Source: DAIDKA01 sp963708865 (GTDB lineage: Bacteria > Pseudomonadota > Gammaproteobacteria > Steroidobacterales > Steroidobacteraceae). From it: a DNA stretch of 64,000 nt. The notes below the pieces were generated by a model, which saw only the letters and a program-made list of their open reading frames with translations, searched no databases and was not told where the DNA came from. A program made the translations under genes and the position numbers. The DNA is taken from the NCBI GenBank assembly GCA_963708865.1, contig CAVPUC010000008.1:310001-374000 (forward strand), given 5' to 3'. Position 1 is the first letter of the stretch, and every line of letters begins with the position of its first letter. Positions 10,231-19,935 of this stretch are shown one piece after another.

Positions 10231-10605
10231 TCAGTCCAGGTCGGCGCGGGTGCGCTCGATGCTGACGCCGACATCACGCGCGGCACGGATGGCGCCACGC
10301 TTGTTGACGGTCACCTTGATCCACGGAATGTCGAACTCCTGGAGAATGAGCCTCGCGGTGCGGTCGGCGAGGGTCTCGACCAGCTTGAACTCGGAGCCGC
10401 CCACGAAGGCGATCACGAGCTTCGAGAGGCGTTTGTAGTCGAGCGTATCGGCGACCTCATCGTGGCGCGCCGCCTTGCGGCAGTCGATCGGCGCCTCGAT
10501 GTCCAGGTACACCGTCTGCTTGACCAGCCGTTCCCACTCGAGAAAGCCGATGATGCATTCGATACCCAGCTCGCGCAGAAACACCCGGTCGGTTGGTGCA
10601 GTCAT
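10231..10605 (-). CDS. folB: Dihydroneopterin aldolase
   Basis: A 124-residue enzyme making 6-hydroxymethyl-dihydropterin and glycolaldehyde from dihydroneopterin. VFLRELGIECIIGFLEWER is the characteristic N-terminus (residues 8-26), with the catalytic Glu in FLEWER. DTLDYKRL, LVETLADRTARLIL and the C-terminal VTVNKRGAIRAARDVGVSIER are conserved. It lies between tsaD (12 bp upstream) and folK (1 bp downstream), in a tsaD-folB-folK operon. The plsY gene often found between tsaD and folB in gammaproteobacteria is absent. Confidence 0.95.
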   Translation of the reverse strand: MTAPTDRVFLRELGIECIIGFLEWERLVKQTVYLDIEAPIDCRKAARHDEVADTLDYKRLSKLVIAFVGGSEFKLVETLADRTARLILQEFDIPWIKVTVNKRGAIRAARDVGVSIERTRADLD

Positions 10606-10617
10606 ATTTCCTGGTTC

Positions 10618-11631
10618 CTAGAGGGCGGGCAGCGATTCCAGCGCCCACTGTGCGTGGGCGCCTATCGCCAGATCATCATGCTGGCCGGCGCGCAGGCGCG
10701 CCAGACCCGCCACGGCGATCATCGCCGCATTGTCGGTACAGAATTCTGGGCGCGGATAGTAGGCCCGGCCGCCGCGCGCGGCCAGCTGCCGCGACAGCGT
10801 TTCGCGCAGCCGGCGGTTGGCACCGACACCGCCGCTGACGGTGAGCACCTGGCAATCCGTGTCATCAAGCGCCCGCAACGCCTTCACACACAGGCACTCG
10901 ACAATGGCCTCCTCAACGCCGCGGGCCACATCGGCGCGCAAGGTATCATCGAGCTGGCGGTCGCGAACGGCATGCAGCACGGCGGTCTTCAGACCCGAGA
11001 AACTGAATTCCAGGCCCGGCCGGTCCAGCATGGGTCGCGGGAACACGAACGCCCCGGCCCGGCCGCTGGCGGCAATGCGCGCCAGTTCCGGCCCCCCCGG
11101 ATACGGCAGGCCCAGCAGCTTCGCGGTTTTGTCGAATGCCTCGCCGGCCGCATCATCCCGCGTCTGACCGAGCAGCCGGTAGGCACCGATGCCCTGCACC
11201 TCGATCAGCATGGTGTGGCCGCCGGAGACCAGCAGCGCGACGTGCGGGAAGGGCGGCGGATCGGGCTCCAGCAGCGGCGCCAGCAGATGCCCTTCCAGAT
11301 GATGCACGCCCAGTGCCGGGATGCCCAAGGCGAACGCCAGCGCGCGGCCCAAGGCAGCGCCGGTCAGCAGGGCCCCGACCAGGCCGGGCCCGGCCGTATA
11401 GGCGATGGCATCCAGCTGCTGCGCTGCAATGCCCGCCTCGGCCAGCACCCCCCGCAGCAGCGGCAACAGTCGCTGGATGTGATCACGCGCGGCCAGCTCC
11501 GGCACCACGCCACCATAGAGACGGTGCAGCTCGATCTGGCTGAATACCGCGTGCGAGAGCAGGCCCTGGTCGCTGTCGAGCACGGCTGCGGCGCTTTCAT
11601 CACAGGAGGATTCGAGACCTAGGATTTTCAC
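10618..11631 (-). CDS. tsaD: tRNA N6-adenosine threonylcarbamoyltransferase TsaD
   Basis: A 337-residue cytoplasmic enzyme that, with TsaB/TsaE, transfers the threonylcarbamoyl group to A37 of ANN-decoding tRNAs. MKILGLESSCDESAAAV is the standard start; the iron-binding motif HHLEGHLLAPL puts metal ligands at His111 and His115. The ASKHA fold is seen in LLVSGGHTML, and VSGGVGANRRLRE lies near the C-terminus. Divergent from rpsU across 128 bp, the classic arrangement in gammaproteobacteria. Confidence 0.97.
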   Translation of the reverse strand: MKILGLESSCDESAAAVLDSDQGLLSHAVFSQIELHRLYGGVVPELAARDHIQRLLPLLRGVLAEAGIAAQQLDAIAYTAGPGLVGALLTGAALGRALAFALGIPALGVHHLEGHLLAPLLEPDPPPFPHVALLVSGGHTMLIEVQGIGAYRLLGQTRDDAAGEAFDKTAKLLGLPYPGGPELARIAASGRAGAFVFPRPMLDRPGLEFSFSGLKTAVLHAVRDRQLDDTLRADVARGVEEAIVECLCVKALRALDDTDCQVLTVSGGVGANRRLRETLSRQLAARGGRAYYPRPEFCTDNAAMIAVAGLARLRAGQHDDLAIGAHAQWALESLPAL

Positions 11632-11667
11632 GGCGGCAAGTTTAGAGGCGGAGCACCCGGGAAATCT

Positions 11668-11696
11668 TTGCCTTTTGCGGCACGGATCTTTAGAAT
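11668..11696 (+). promoter_or_regulatory. Sigma-70 promoter of the rpsU-dnaG-rpoD operon
   Basis: TTGCCT (11668-11673), a 17-bp spacer, then TAGAAT (11691-11696). Transcription would start near 11703, about 57 nt before rpsU. Both hexamers are close to consensus with ideal spacing, and the position fits the main promoter of the macromolecular-synthesis operon. Confidence 0.7.
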
Positions 11697-11759
11697 CGCC
11701 AGCCCGATCCTGCTACGACGCCGGCAAAATCGCCGGTAGATCAAGGACTTGAGGTTCCA

Positions 11760-11969
11760 ATGCCGAGCGTTCGTGTTCGTGAGAACGAGTATTTCGATGC
11801 GGCCCTGCGCCGTTTCAAGCGCGCCTGCGAAAAAGCCGGGATCTTGACCGAGCTGCGCCGCCGTGAATTCTATGAAAAGCCCACGCAGGAGCGTAAGCGC
11901 AAGAAGGCCGCGGCCATCAAGCGCCACATGAAGCGCGTCTCCCGCGACGGCATGCGCGCCGCGCGCTAG
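11760..11969 (+). CDS. rpsU: 30S ribosomal protein S21
   Basis: A 69-residue basic ribosomal protein of the small subunit that helps mRNA selection during initiation. PSVRVRENEYFDAALRRFKRACEKAG and REFYEKPTQERKRKKAAAIKRH are diagnostic. First gene of the operon; a GAGG lies about 8 nt before the ATG. The yqeY gene follows after 6 bp. Confidence 0.98.
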   Translation: MPSVRVRENEYFDAALRRFKRACEKAGILTELRRREFYEKPTQERKRKKAAAIKRHMKRVSRDGMRAAR

Positions 11970-11975
11970 CACGCC

Positions 11976-12422
11976 ATGTCATTGAAGGAACGCATCACCG
12001 AGGACATGAAGGCCTCGATGCGCTCCGGCGACAAGGAGCGTCTCGCCGGCATTCGCTTCATCCTGGCCGCCATCAAGCAGCGGGAAGTCGACGAACGCAT
12101 CCAGCTGGATGATACCCAGGTGCTCGCGGTGCTTGAGAAAATGATCAAGCAGCGGCGCGAGTCCATCACGCAGTTCGAAGCCGGCGGCCGCGCCGACCTG
12201 GTCGCAAAGGAGTCGGCGGAGCTTGCGGTGTTGCAGGCCTACCTGCCGGCGCAACTCGCCGATACGGAAGTCGAAAGCCTCATCCGTGCCGCGATTGCCA
12301 CAACCGGCGCCGCCTCCATGAAAGACATGGGCAAGGTCATGGCCGCCGTCAAACCCCAGGTCCAGGGCCGCACCGACATGGGTGCCTTGAGCGCCCGGAT
12401 CAAGACGCTGCTCAGCAGCTGA
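11976..12422 (+). CDS. GatB/YqeY domain-containing protein
   Basis: A 148-residue protein of the YqeY family, related to the C-terminal tRNA-binding domain of the amidotransferase subunit GatB. SLKERITEDMKASMRSGDKERL, LQAYLPAQLADTEVESLI and MKDMGKVMAAVKPQVQGRTDMG are the family signatures. Its role is not established; the position between rpsU and dnaG is conserved in many bacteria. Stop at 12420-12422, close before dnaG. Confidence 0.93.
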   Translation: MSLKERITEDMKASMRSGDKERLAGIRFILAAIKQREVDERIQLDDTQVLAVLEKMIKQRRESITQFEAGGRADLVAKESAELAVLQAYLPAQLADTEVESLIRAAIATTGAASMKDMGKVMAAVKPQVQGRTDMGALSARIKTLLSS

Positions 12423-12460
12423 CATTGTCGGACCGGGGAGCACCCGGTAGCCTCACCGGC

Positions 12461-14236
12461 ATGGGCCGGATTCCGCAGACCTTCATCGATGAACTCATCG
12501 AGCGTACCAACATCGTCGAGGTGATCGGCCTGCGTGTGCCGCTGAAGAAGGCGGGCCGCGAATACCGCGCCTGCTGCCCGTTTCACAGCGAGAAAACGCC
12601 CTCTTTCTGGGTGAGTCCCGAGAAGCAGTTCTATCACTGCTTTGGTTGCGGGGCCCATGGCACGGCGCTGGGCTTCCTCATCGAGCACGACCGGCTGCCG
12701 TTCCCCGAGGCGGTGGAAGAGCTGGCCCAGGGGCTGGGGCTCACTGTGCCGCACGAGGGGGGCGTCGCACCGCCACCGAAGCGCAATGAATCTTTGTTTG
12801 ATCTGATGGAGAAAGTCGCGCGGTTCTACGCGACGACGCTCGAGTCCAACGCGCGGGCGAAGGAGTATCTGGCCCGGCGCGGCCTGGAGCCTGAGACCCT
12901 CAAGCGCTTCTGCATTGGCTACGCGCCCGACTCCTGGAACGAGGTGCTGCGCCGCTTCGGCGCCACCGATGAGGCCCGTCGCCAGTTGAGTGACTGTGGC
13001 CTCATCATCGAGCGTGACAGCGACGCGCCCGCCCCGCGCAGCGGCGAGCGCTATTACGACCGCTTCCGCGACCGCATCATGTTCCCGATCCGCGATGCGC
13101 GCGGGCGCGTCATCGCCTTTGGCGGACGGGTCCTCGATAAGGGCGAACCCAAGTACCTGAACTCCCCGGAGACCGTGCTGTTCCACAAGGGTCGCGAGTT
13201 GTACGGCATGTACGAAACACGCCAGAGCCGCGCGCCGCTGAATCGACTGCTGGTGGTAGAGGGCTACATGGATGTGGTGCGGCTGCACCAGGCGGGCGTG
13301 CACTACGCCGTGGCCACGCTCGGCACCGCCACCACCGCCGATCACCTCAAGCGGGTCTTCCAGCTGGTGAGTGAAGTGGTGTTTTCCTTTGACGGCGATC
13401 GGGCCGGTCGCGCCGCGGCGTGGCGCGCCTTGCAGAACGCGCTGCCTGAGGCCGTCGAGGGGCGGGAGCTGCGCTTCCTGTTCCTGCCCGAGGGCGAGGA
13501 TCCCGACACGCTGGTGGGGAAGGAGGGTCGTGATGCCTTTGAGCATCGCCTCGCCACCGACGCCCTGCCGTTGTCTGAATATTTTGTCCGCGAACTGGGC
13601 GAGCGGGTGATGACCCGCGGTGCCGACGGTCGCGCCAAGGTGGCCCAGGCGGCGCGGCCGCTGCTGCTGCAGGTGCCCGAAGGCGTGTACCGACGGTTGC
13701 TGACCGAGCGGCTGGCGCAGGCCTTCGGCTTCCAGCGCACGCCCGAAGGCATTGCCGAGCTTCTGGGCATCCGCCTTGGCGCGGGCGCGACCGCCGCTCA
13801 GGCGCGCAACCCCGGTGGCGGGCGCGGCAGCCTGGTGCGCCAGGCTGTCAGGCTGCTGCTTCATTTTCCGCAGATCGCGGCCGATATCCCAGAAGAGCAC
13901 CTGGCGCGGATCCGGGCGCTCGATGAGCCGGGCATCGATGTCCTGTCCGCGCTCATCGATGAGTTGCGCATCACTCCTGCACAGACCACTGCGCAGGTCC
14001 TGGAGCGCTGGCGGGGTCGGCCCGGCGAGCCGCATCTGGCGCGGCTGGCAAGCCTCGAGGCCATGGTGAAGGATGCCGCGGCGGCCCAGCGGGAACTGGA
14101 TGACGCGCTGGGACGTCTACACCAGGAGTCGGTGCGCCGCCAGTTGGACCTATTATTGGAAAAAGATCGTAACCTGGGCTTGTCGAAGGAAGAAAAGCTT
14201 GAACTTCAACAACTTATGGTCGATCTATCGCACTAG
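12461..14236 (+). CDS. dnaG: DNA primase
   Basis: A 591-residue primase that makes RNA primers at the replication fork. The N-terminal CHC2 zinc ribbon has Cys39, His42, Cys60 and Cys63 (CPFH...CFGC). The central catalytic domain has a TOPRIM fold, with the metal glutamate in LLVVEGYMDVV and the Asp motif in FSFDGDRAGRAA. The C-terminal about 150 residues form the less conserved DnaB-binding region. ATG 12461 is preferred: MGRIPQTFIDELIERTNIVEVI is the normal family start, although an in-frame TTG at 12425 exists. It carries the rpoD promoter just after its 3' end. Confidence 0.97.
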   Translation: MGRIPQTFIDELIERTNIVEVIGLRVPLKKAGREYRACCPFHSEKTPSFWVSPEKQFYHCFGCGAHGTALGFLIEHDRLPFPEAVEELAQGLGLTVPHEGGVAPPPKRNESLFDLMEKVARFYATTLESNARAKEYLARRGLEPETLKRFCIGYAPDSWNEVLRRFGATDEARRQLSDCGLIIERDSDAPAPRSGERYYDRFRDRIMFPIRDARGRVIAFGGRVLDKGEPKYLNSPETVLFHKGRELYGMYETRQSRAPLNRLLVVEGYMDVVRLHQAGVHYAVATLGTATTADHLKRVFQLVSEVVFSFDGDRAGRAAAWRALQNALPEAVEGRELRFLFLPEGEDPDTLVGKEGRDAFEHRLATDALPLSEYFVRELGERVMTRGADGRAKVAQAARPLLLQVPEGVYRRLLTERLAQAFGFQRTPEGIAELLGIRLGAGATAAQARNPGGGRGSLVRQAVRLLLHFPQIAADIPEEHLARIRALDEPGIDVLSALIDELRITPAQTTAQVLERWRGRPGEPHLARLASLEAMVKDAAAAQRELDDALGRLHQESVRRQLDLLLEKDRNLGLSKEEKLELQQLMVDLSH

Positions 14237-14262
14237 CCGGGAACCCGGCCGCCGCTTTGAAT

Positions 14263-14291
14263 TTGGCAGGGCGCGGGATGTGAAATACAAT
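14263..14291 (+). promoter_or_regulatory. Internal sigma-70 promoter for rpoD
   Basis: TTGGCA (14263-14268), exactly 17 bp, then TACAAT (14286-14291), in the 147-bp gap between dnaG and rpoD. Both boxes are 5/6 to consensus. It would allow rpoD to be made independently of rpsU and dnaG, with a leader of about 85 nt. In E. coli a separate rpoD promoter lies inside dnaG; here it appears to be intergenic. Confidence 0.65.
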
Positions 14292-14383
14292 CCGCGGTTC
14301 GCCCAAATGCCTCTTGAGTTGCCCCATCCGGGACTCACAATGAGGCCTACACACCATATATACGGGGTTGCACCAGCTTCACC

Positions 14384-16570
<2,187 letters not shown>

Positions 16571-16593
16571 CCGACAGGACGGCAACACCAAAC

Positions 16594-16636
16594 AAAAGGC
16601 CCGGAAGCTCTCACTTTGAACTTCCGGGCCTTTTTT
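16594..16636. terminator. Bidirectional Rho-independent terminator after rpoD
   Basis: A stem of GGCCCGGAAG (16598-16607) pairing with CTTCCGGGCC (16621-16630), 13-nt loop, followed by TTTTTT and preceded by AAAA. It ends the rpsU-dnaG-rpoD operon and, read from the other side, the convergent 17.8-16.6 kb gene pair. Confidence 0.92.
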
Positions 16637-16650
16637 CTGATGGGGACCGA

Positions 16651-17052
16651 TTAGCCGGGTCCGTGCGGCAGGTTGTACATCAACTTGCCATCCGGCTTTT
16701 TCAAGCTCACATCGAACCCACCCTTGCGGCCGTCCTTGAGCGGATGGATGGTGAGTTCCACCTTTTCACCGGCACTGAGCGTGTGCTTGTCCCAGCCCAC
16801 GCGGGCCAGATAGTTGGGACTCATTCCTTCGATGCCGTATTCATCGGTACCACCCGCCGCATTGGGCACATCGATATAGATGAAAGTGTGGGGGTTGGTC
16901 CATTGGAACTCCTTGATGGTGCCCTGCAGAACCACATTCTTGCCCATGTCGAACATCGCCGTGGAGTGATGCGCGCTGGCATGGCCCGCCGCAATCAAGA
17001 TGACGACGGCCCACGCAATGATTTCGATGCGCAGAACTTTCAGAACTTTCAT
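16651..17052 (-). CDS. DUF6152-like small periplasmic protein, copy 1
   Basis: A 133-residue secreted protein of unknown function. The signal peptide (MKVLKVLRIEIIAWAVVILI...) ends in ASA, and cleavage there would leave a mature N-terminus of His-His-Ser (His28, His29). The mature part has the conserved blocks AMFDMGKNVVLQGTI, FQWTNPH, GIEGMSPNYLAR and TIHPLKDGRKGG. ATG 17052 is chosen over 17073 because AGGAG lies 7 nt before it. It lies 17 bp after the larger secreted protein on the same strand and is clearly paralogous to the gene at 23767-24213, which has the same partner. DUF number from memory; function unknown. Confidence 0.82.
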   Translation of the reverse strand: MKVLKVLRIEIIAWAVVILIAAGHASAHHSTAMFDMGKNVVLQGTIKEFQWTNPHTFIYIDVPNAAGGTDEYGIEGMSPNYLARVGWDKHTLSAGEKVELTIHPLKDGRKGGFDVSLKKPDGKLMYNLPHGPG

Positions 17053-17069
17053 TCCCGTTCTCCTGAATT

Positions 17070-17846
17070 TCACTTGGTCACCTTGAAGCCCGGCCGGCCC
17101 TCTTCATCCGCGCTGTCGTGGTTGTTCTGCTCGCAAATATATTCGCGCAGGTCATCCTTGACGAGCTTGTAGGGGTGCACCACCGTCCACGGCTCCATCA
17201 GCACCTTCGGATCGGTGATGGTCTGCTCGATCAGGATGGTGTCCGGTCCGCTGCGGTGGATGCGCTCCACGATGTGCATCTGGTCGCTGTGGCCGACGCC
17301 CGGGGAGATGTTGCTGAAAGGCACGAAGCCCACGGTGTCCACCACCAGCGTGTCGCCCTCCCAGTGACCGACGGAGGTTCCCTGGAACAAAGGATCAGGA
17401 TCCTTGGGAAGGGGCCGCCCGTCGGTGTAGATATGGCGGAACTGCATGTAGGCCTCGATGGCAATCACCACCTTGCCGGGGGCGTACAGGAACTCGATGG
17501 GATAAGGCTGCGTCATGATCCCCGGCATGCCCGGCGGCAGGCAATTGGCCTGGTCCGGCTGCAGGTTCTTGCCCGACCCCTGTGCCTTGCGGTACGCGTC
17601 CTGTTTGGCCTGCGCCTCGGGCGTCAGCTTGGGAGGCGCCGGGCGGGCGGCGGCGAGGCCGCCATGCTGCCAGTCCAATTCCCAGATGCCCTGCCAGTCG
17701 GGCAACTTGGCAATGGAGGCCCAGGTGTCTCCCTGCGGGCCGCTCGGCGCGGATCCTTCTGCCAGAACCGGCGCCGCCGCCAAGCTCACCATCCCCGCCG
17801 CCAGCAGCGCGGTCAGCACCGCAAGGGTCCGTTTTGAATTATTCAT
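17070..17846 (-). CDS. Secreted protein of unknown function, DUF6152 partner, copy 1
   Basis: 258 residues with a clear signal peptide (MNNSKRTLAVLTALLAAG...APVLA). The mature region has CLPPGMPGIM, QPYPIEFLY, GKVVIAIEAYMQFRHIYTDGR, GHWEGDTLVVDTVGF, HSDQMHIVERI and EYICEQNN, all shared with the paralogue at 24238-24960. Two conserved cysteines (in CLPPGMP and EYICEQNN) could form a disulfide or bind a ligand. ATG 17846 gives the signal peptide; the ORF is open further upstream without family-like sequence. No named domain recognised. It is followed by a DUF6152-like gene, as is its paralogue. Confidence 0.8.
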   Translation of the reverse strand: MNNSKRTLAVLTALLAAGMVSLAAAPVLAEGSAPSGPQGDTWASIAKLPDWQGIWELDWQHGGLAAARPAPPKLTPEAQAKQDAYRKAQGSGKNLQPDQANCLPPGMPGIMTQPYPIEFLYAPGKVVIAIEAYMQFRHIYTDGRPLPKDPDPLFQGTSVGHWEGDTLVVDTVGFVPFSNISPGVGHSDQMHIVERIHRSGPDTILIEQTITDPKVLMEPWTVVHPYKLVKDDLREYICEQNNHDSADEEGRPGFKVTK

Positions 17847-17970
17847 CGATGTCCTTCGGTGATGCTCAGCGCCCGCGGGTGGCGATTTTGCGGCATCCCG
17901 GGCAGTCGCGCCACATCCCCCCGGCAAATCGGCCGTTCCGGGCCCGCACAGCGCCCGAGCGCATCATTGT

Positions 17971-19192
17971 CTAGTGATTGCTGAGCGCGTACCGAATGGC
18001 CACCTGCACATCACTTTCCGTGGCAAACGGCGCCTCACCGGCGTAAATCGCCCGATTGGTCTGAAAACCACGGACACGCACCCCCTCCAGCGTGAAGCGC
18101 CAGTGCGGATTGGGCTCGAAGCGGTACGCCAAGGTCACGCCGTGTCCGGCCTGGTTGCCGAGCGGGAATGACTGCTCGCCGCTCACCTTGAAATCGTCAT
18201 AGCGCACGGAAACGGTATGGGCACCACTGCGCTTTGACACCAGCACGTAGCGGGTGAGGTAGTTCCAGCCCAAGAGGCCCAAGCCCTCGGGCTCAACGTA
18301 GGTCTCCCCCGCCAGCCACTGCACGATGGCGGTCCAGCCCGCATCGTTCTCCACGCGCACGCCCGCCGTGTCGAATCGCGTGAGCCAGGCGTAGCTGCCG
18401 GTGGCCTCCTCCTCAGCGGCAGGATTGGCGTGGTTGTCGTAGTGAAGGCCCTCGAGCGTCACGCGATCCAGATAGTGAACATCCAGGCCCAGGTAAGTCC
18501 CCGCGCGATTGTCATACTGGTGATACTCATTGATCGCGCCGGTGAGGCCATCGGTGCGTCCCACCCTGCCGAACAAGGTGCCCTGCCAGTCGGTGATCGT
18601 GAAACCCGAAGTCGCGAGCGCCGCACCCGCCTTCTCATTCCATCCGTACACCCCGACCACCGCGCCAACATCGAAGTCGTGTCCCGAATGGGTACCCAGC
18701 CACTCGAGTTTGAACTCCGCGCCAATGGTGCGCAGTTCCTGAGCCACCCAGCTGTCCATCGCGGAGGATGACAGCGTGTACGGTGATTCCCAGCCGTCGG
18801 CGCGATTCTCGAGCGACATCGGTGCATAGAAGGCGCCGAGCTTCACCCGCGTGCGCCAATCGCCAAAGGGATAGGGATGCAACTGAAAATAGGCCTCGGT
18901 GGCATCCACCGGACTGCGGTCGTGCTGGCCCCAGGCCGAGGCGTCGATCTTGAAGGTGAGCAGGTCGCCGAGCTGCTGCGACAGGGCAAAGCGCGCACGG
19001 CCCAGTTGCACGCCGTCCCGATCGTCTCCGTAGCGCACCATACCCAAGCCACCATCCGGATAGGACGTGGGTGCATCGGCCGCCACCAGACGCATGTCGA
19101 GCGAGACATCCCATTCCGTAGCGTGAGCCGCGGCTGCTCGCCACGATGAACACCAGCGTCGTGGCAGCGATCATGGCGCGGCGCGCCGCCAT
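17971..19192 (-). pseudogene. Outer-membrane beta-barrel (porin-like) protein, frameshifted in the signal peptide
   Basis: The long frame (17971-19095, about 374 codons) has alternating-hydrophobicity strands typical of a beta-barrel: DGVQLGRARFALSQQLGD, FKIDASAWGQHD, YGWNEKAGAAL, VSVRYDDFKVSGEQS, VTLAYRFEPNPHWRFTLEGV. It lacks a signal peptide. A good one (MIAATTLVFIVASS) lies upstream in another frame, starting at ATG 19192 or 19174 and overlapping the stop of the cupredoxin gene as TGATG. Removing one base near 19133 joins them as VASS-AAHATEWDVSLDMRLVAAD. So either the gene is broken at its secretion signal or the sequence has one extra base. Likely cotranscribed with the cupredoxin-like gene. 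Confidence 0.7.
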
Positions 19193-19827
19193 CAGTACGC
19201 ATCCCAGGAGTGCGGCCGTTTCTGCAACTGCGCCGGGCGCAGTTCATGCTCAGCGTGAATCTCCGCCACGGCGTGATCACCGGGCGCCACGACGATCTCG
19301 CGTTCCAAAGTCTGGCCCGGCTCCAGCAGCCGCGGGCTCCAGATCTCGATGCGATACTTGCCGCGCGCCACATCCGCCTGCATCCAGTTGCCGTCGGCCG
19401 CGGTGCGGCCGTAGTACGCCGCATCGGTGACCAGAATGTAGGCCAGCATGGCGTCGTGGATATTGCAGCCGAGCGTCACGAGGCCCGCATGCGCAAACAG
19501 TTGGGGGGGATGCTGCGTGCCGCGATACAGGCCCAACTTGAACGGATGGGCCGGTGAAAACGAATACACCTCATGACCGACCTTGTCCGAGTTCGGAAAG
19601 CTCACCGTCGACCCCACCGGGATGACCAGCAGGTCGGGCGCGAAGGCCAGATCGATCTGATCCATCACCGCCTGGACCGGCGCGGCCGGCGCAACACCCG
19701 CCCCCAGTGCATGCACGGTGACCACGGCGCCCGGCAGCGGCTTGCCGTCGGCCTGGGTGACGCGTACCTGCAGGTCCGTAGCCCATGTTGCGCCGCACAG
19801 ACCCAGGGCCAGCAGGACGCCGCGCAA
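19192..19827 (-). CDS. Cupredoxin-like (methylamine-utilisation-protein-like) periplasmic protein
   Basis: 211 residues from a TTG start. The N-terminus (VLLALGLCGATWATDLQ) is a signal peptide. A plastocyanin-like fold is indicated by FPNSDKVGHEVYSFS, with a His ligand, and LGCNIHDAMLAY, with Cys and His in the usual C-x(n)-H copper loop. The proteins of this type are often annotated as methylamine utilization protein. An ATG with a better charged N-terminus (MNPAR...) lies 16 nt upstream in another frame; deleting one base near 19832 would join it, so the start may also carry an indel. The downstream barrel gene overlaps its stop; a GGDEF/EAL gene is divergent. Confidence 0.75.
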   Translation of the reverse strand: MRGVLLALGLCGATWATDLQVRVTQADGKPLPGAVVTVHALGAGVAPAAPVQAVMDQIDLAFAPDLLVIPVGSTVSFPNSDKVGHEVYSFSPAHPFKLGLYRGTQHPPQLFAHAGLVTLGCNIHDAMLAYILVTDAAYYGRTAADGNWMQADVARGKYRIEIWSPRLLEPGQTLEREIVVAPGDHAVAEIHAEHELRPAQLQKRPHSWDAY

Positions 19828-19935
19828 GCCGCGCTGGGTTCATCCAGAGGCGCCGATTCTCACTACTGTGGCCCACCGCTCGTCTCATTTGCGCGTCAAC
19901 GATTACGATTCAACCCGGCCATTTGAACGGGTCTC

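Noticed and set aside
12239..14035. A 598-codon minus-strand frame across dnaG
   Set aside because: It mirrors dnaG, whose zinc ribbon and TOPRIM motifs are intact on the plus strand; the antisense product is compositionally odd and unlike any family.
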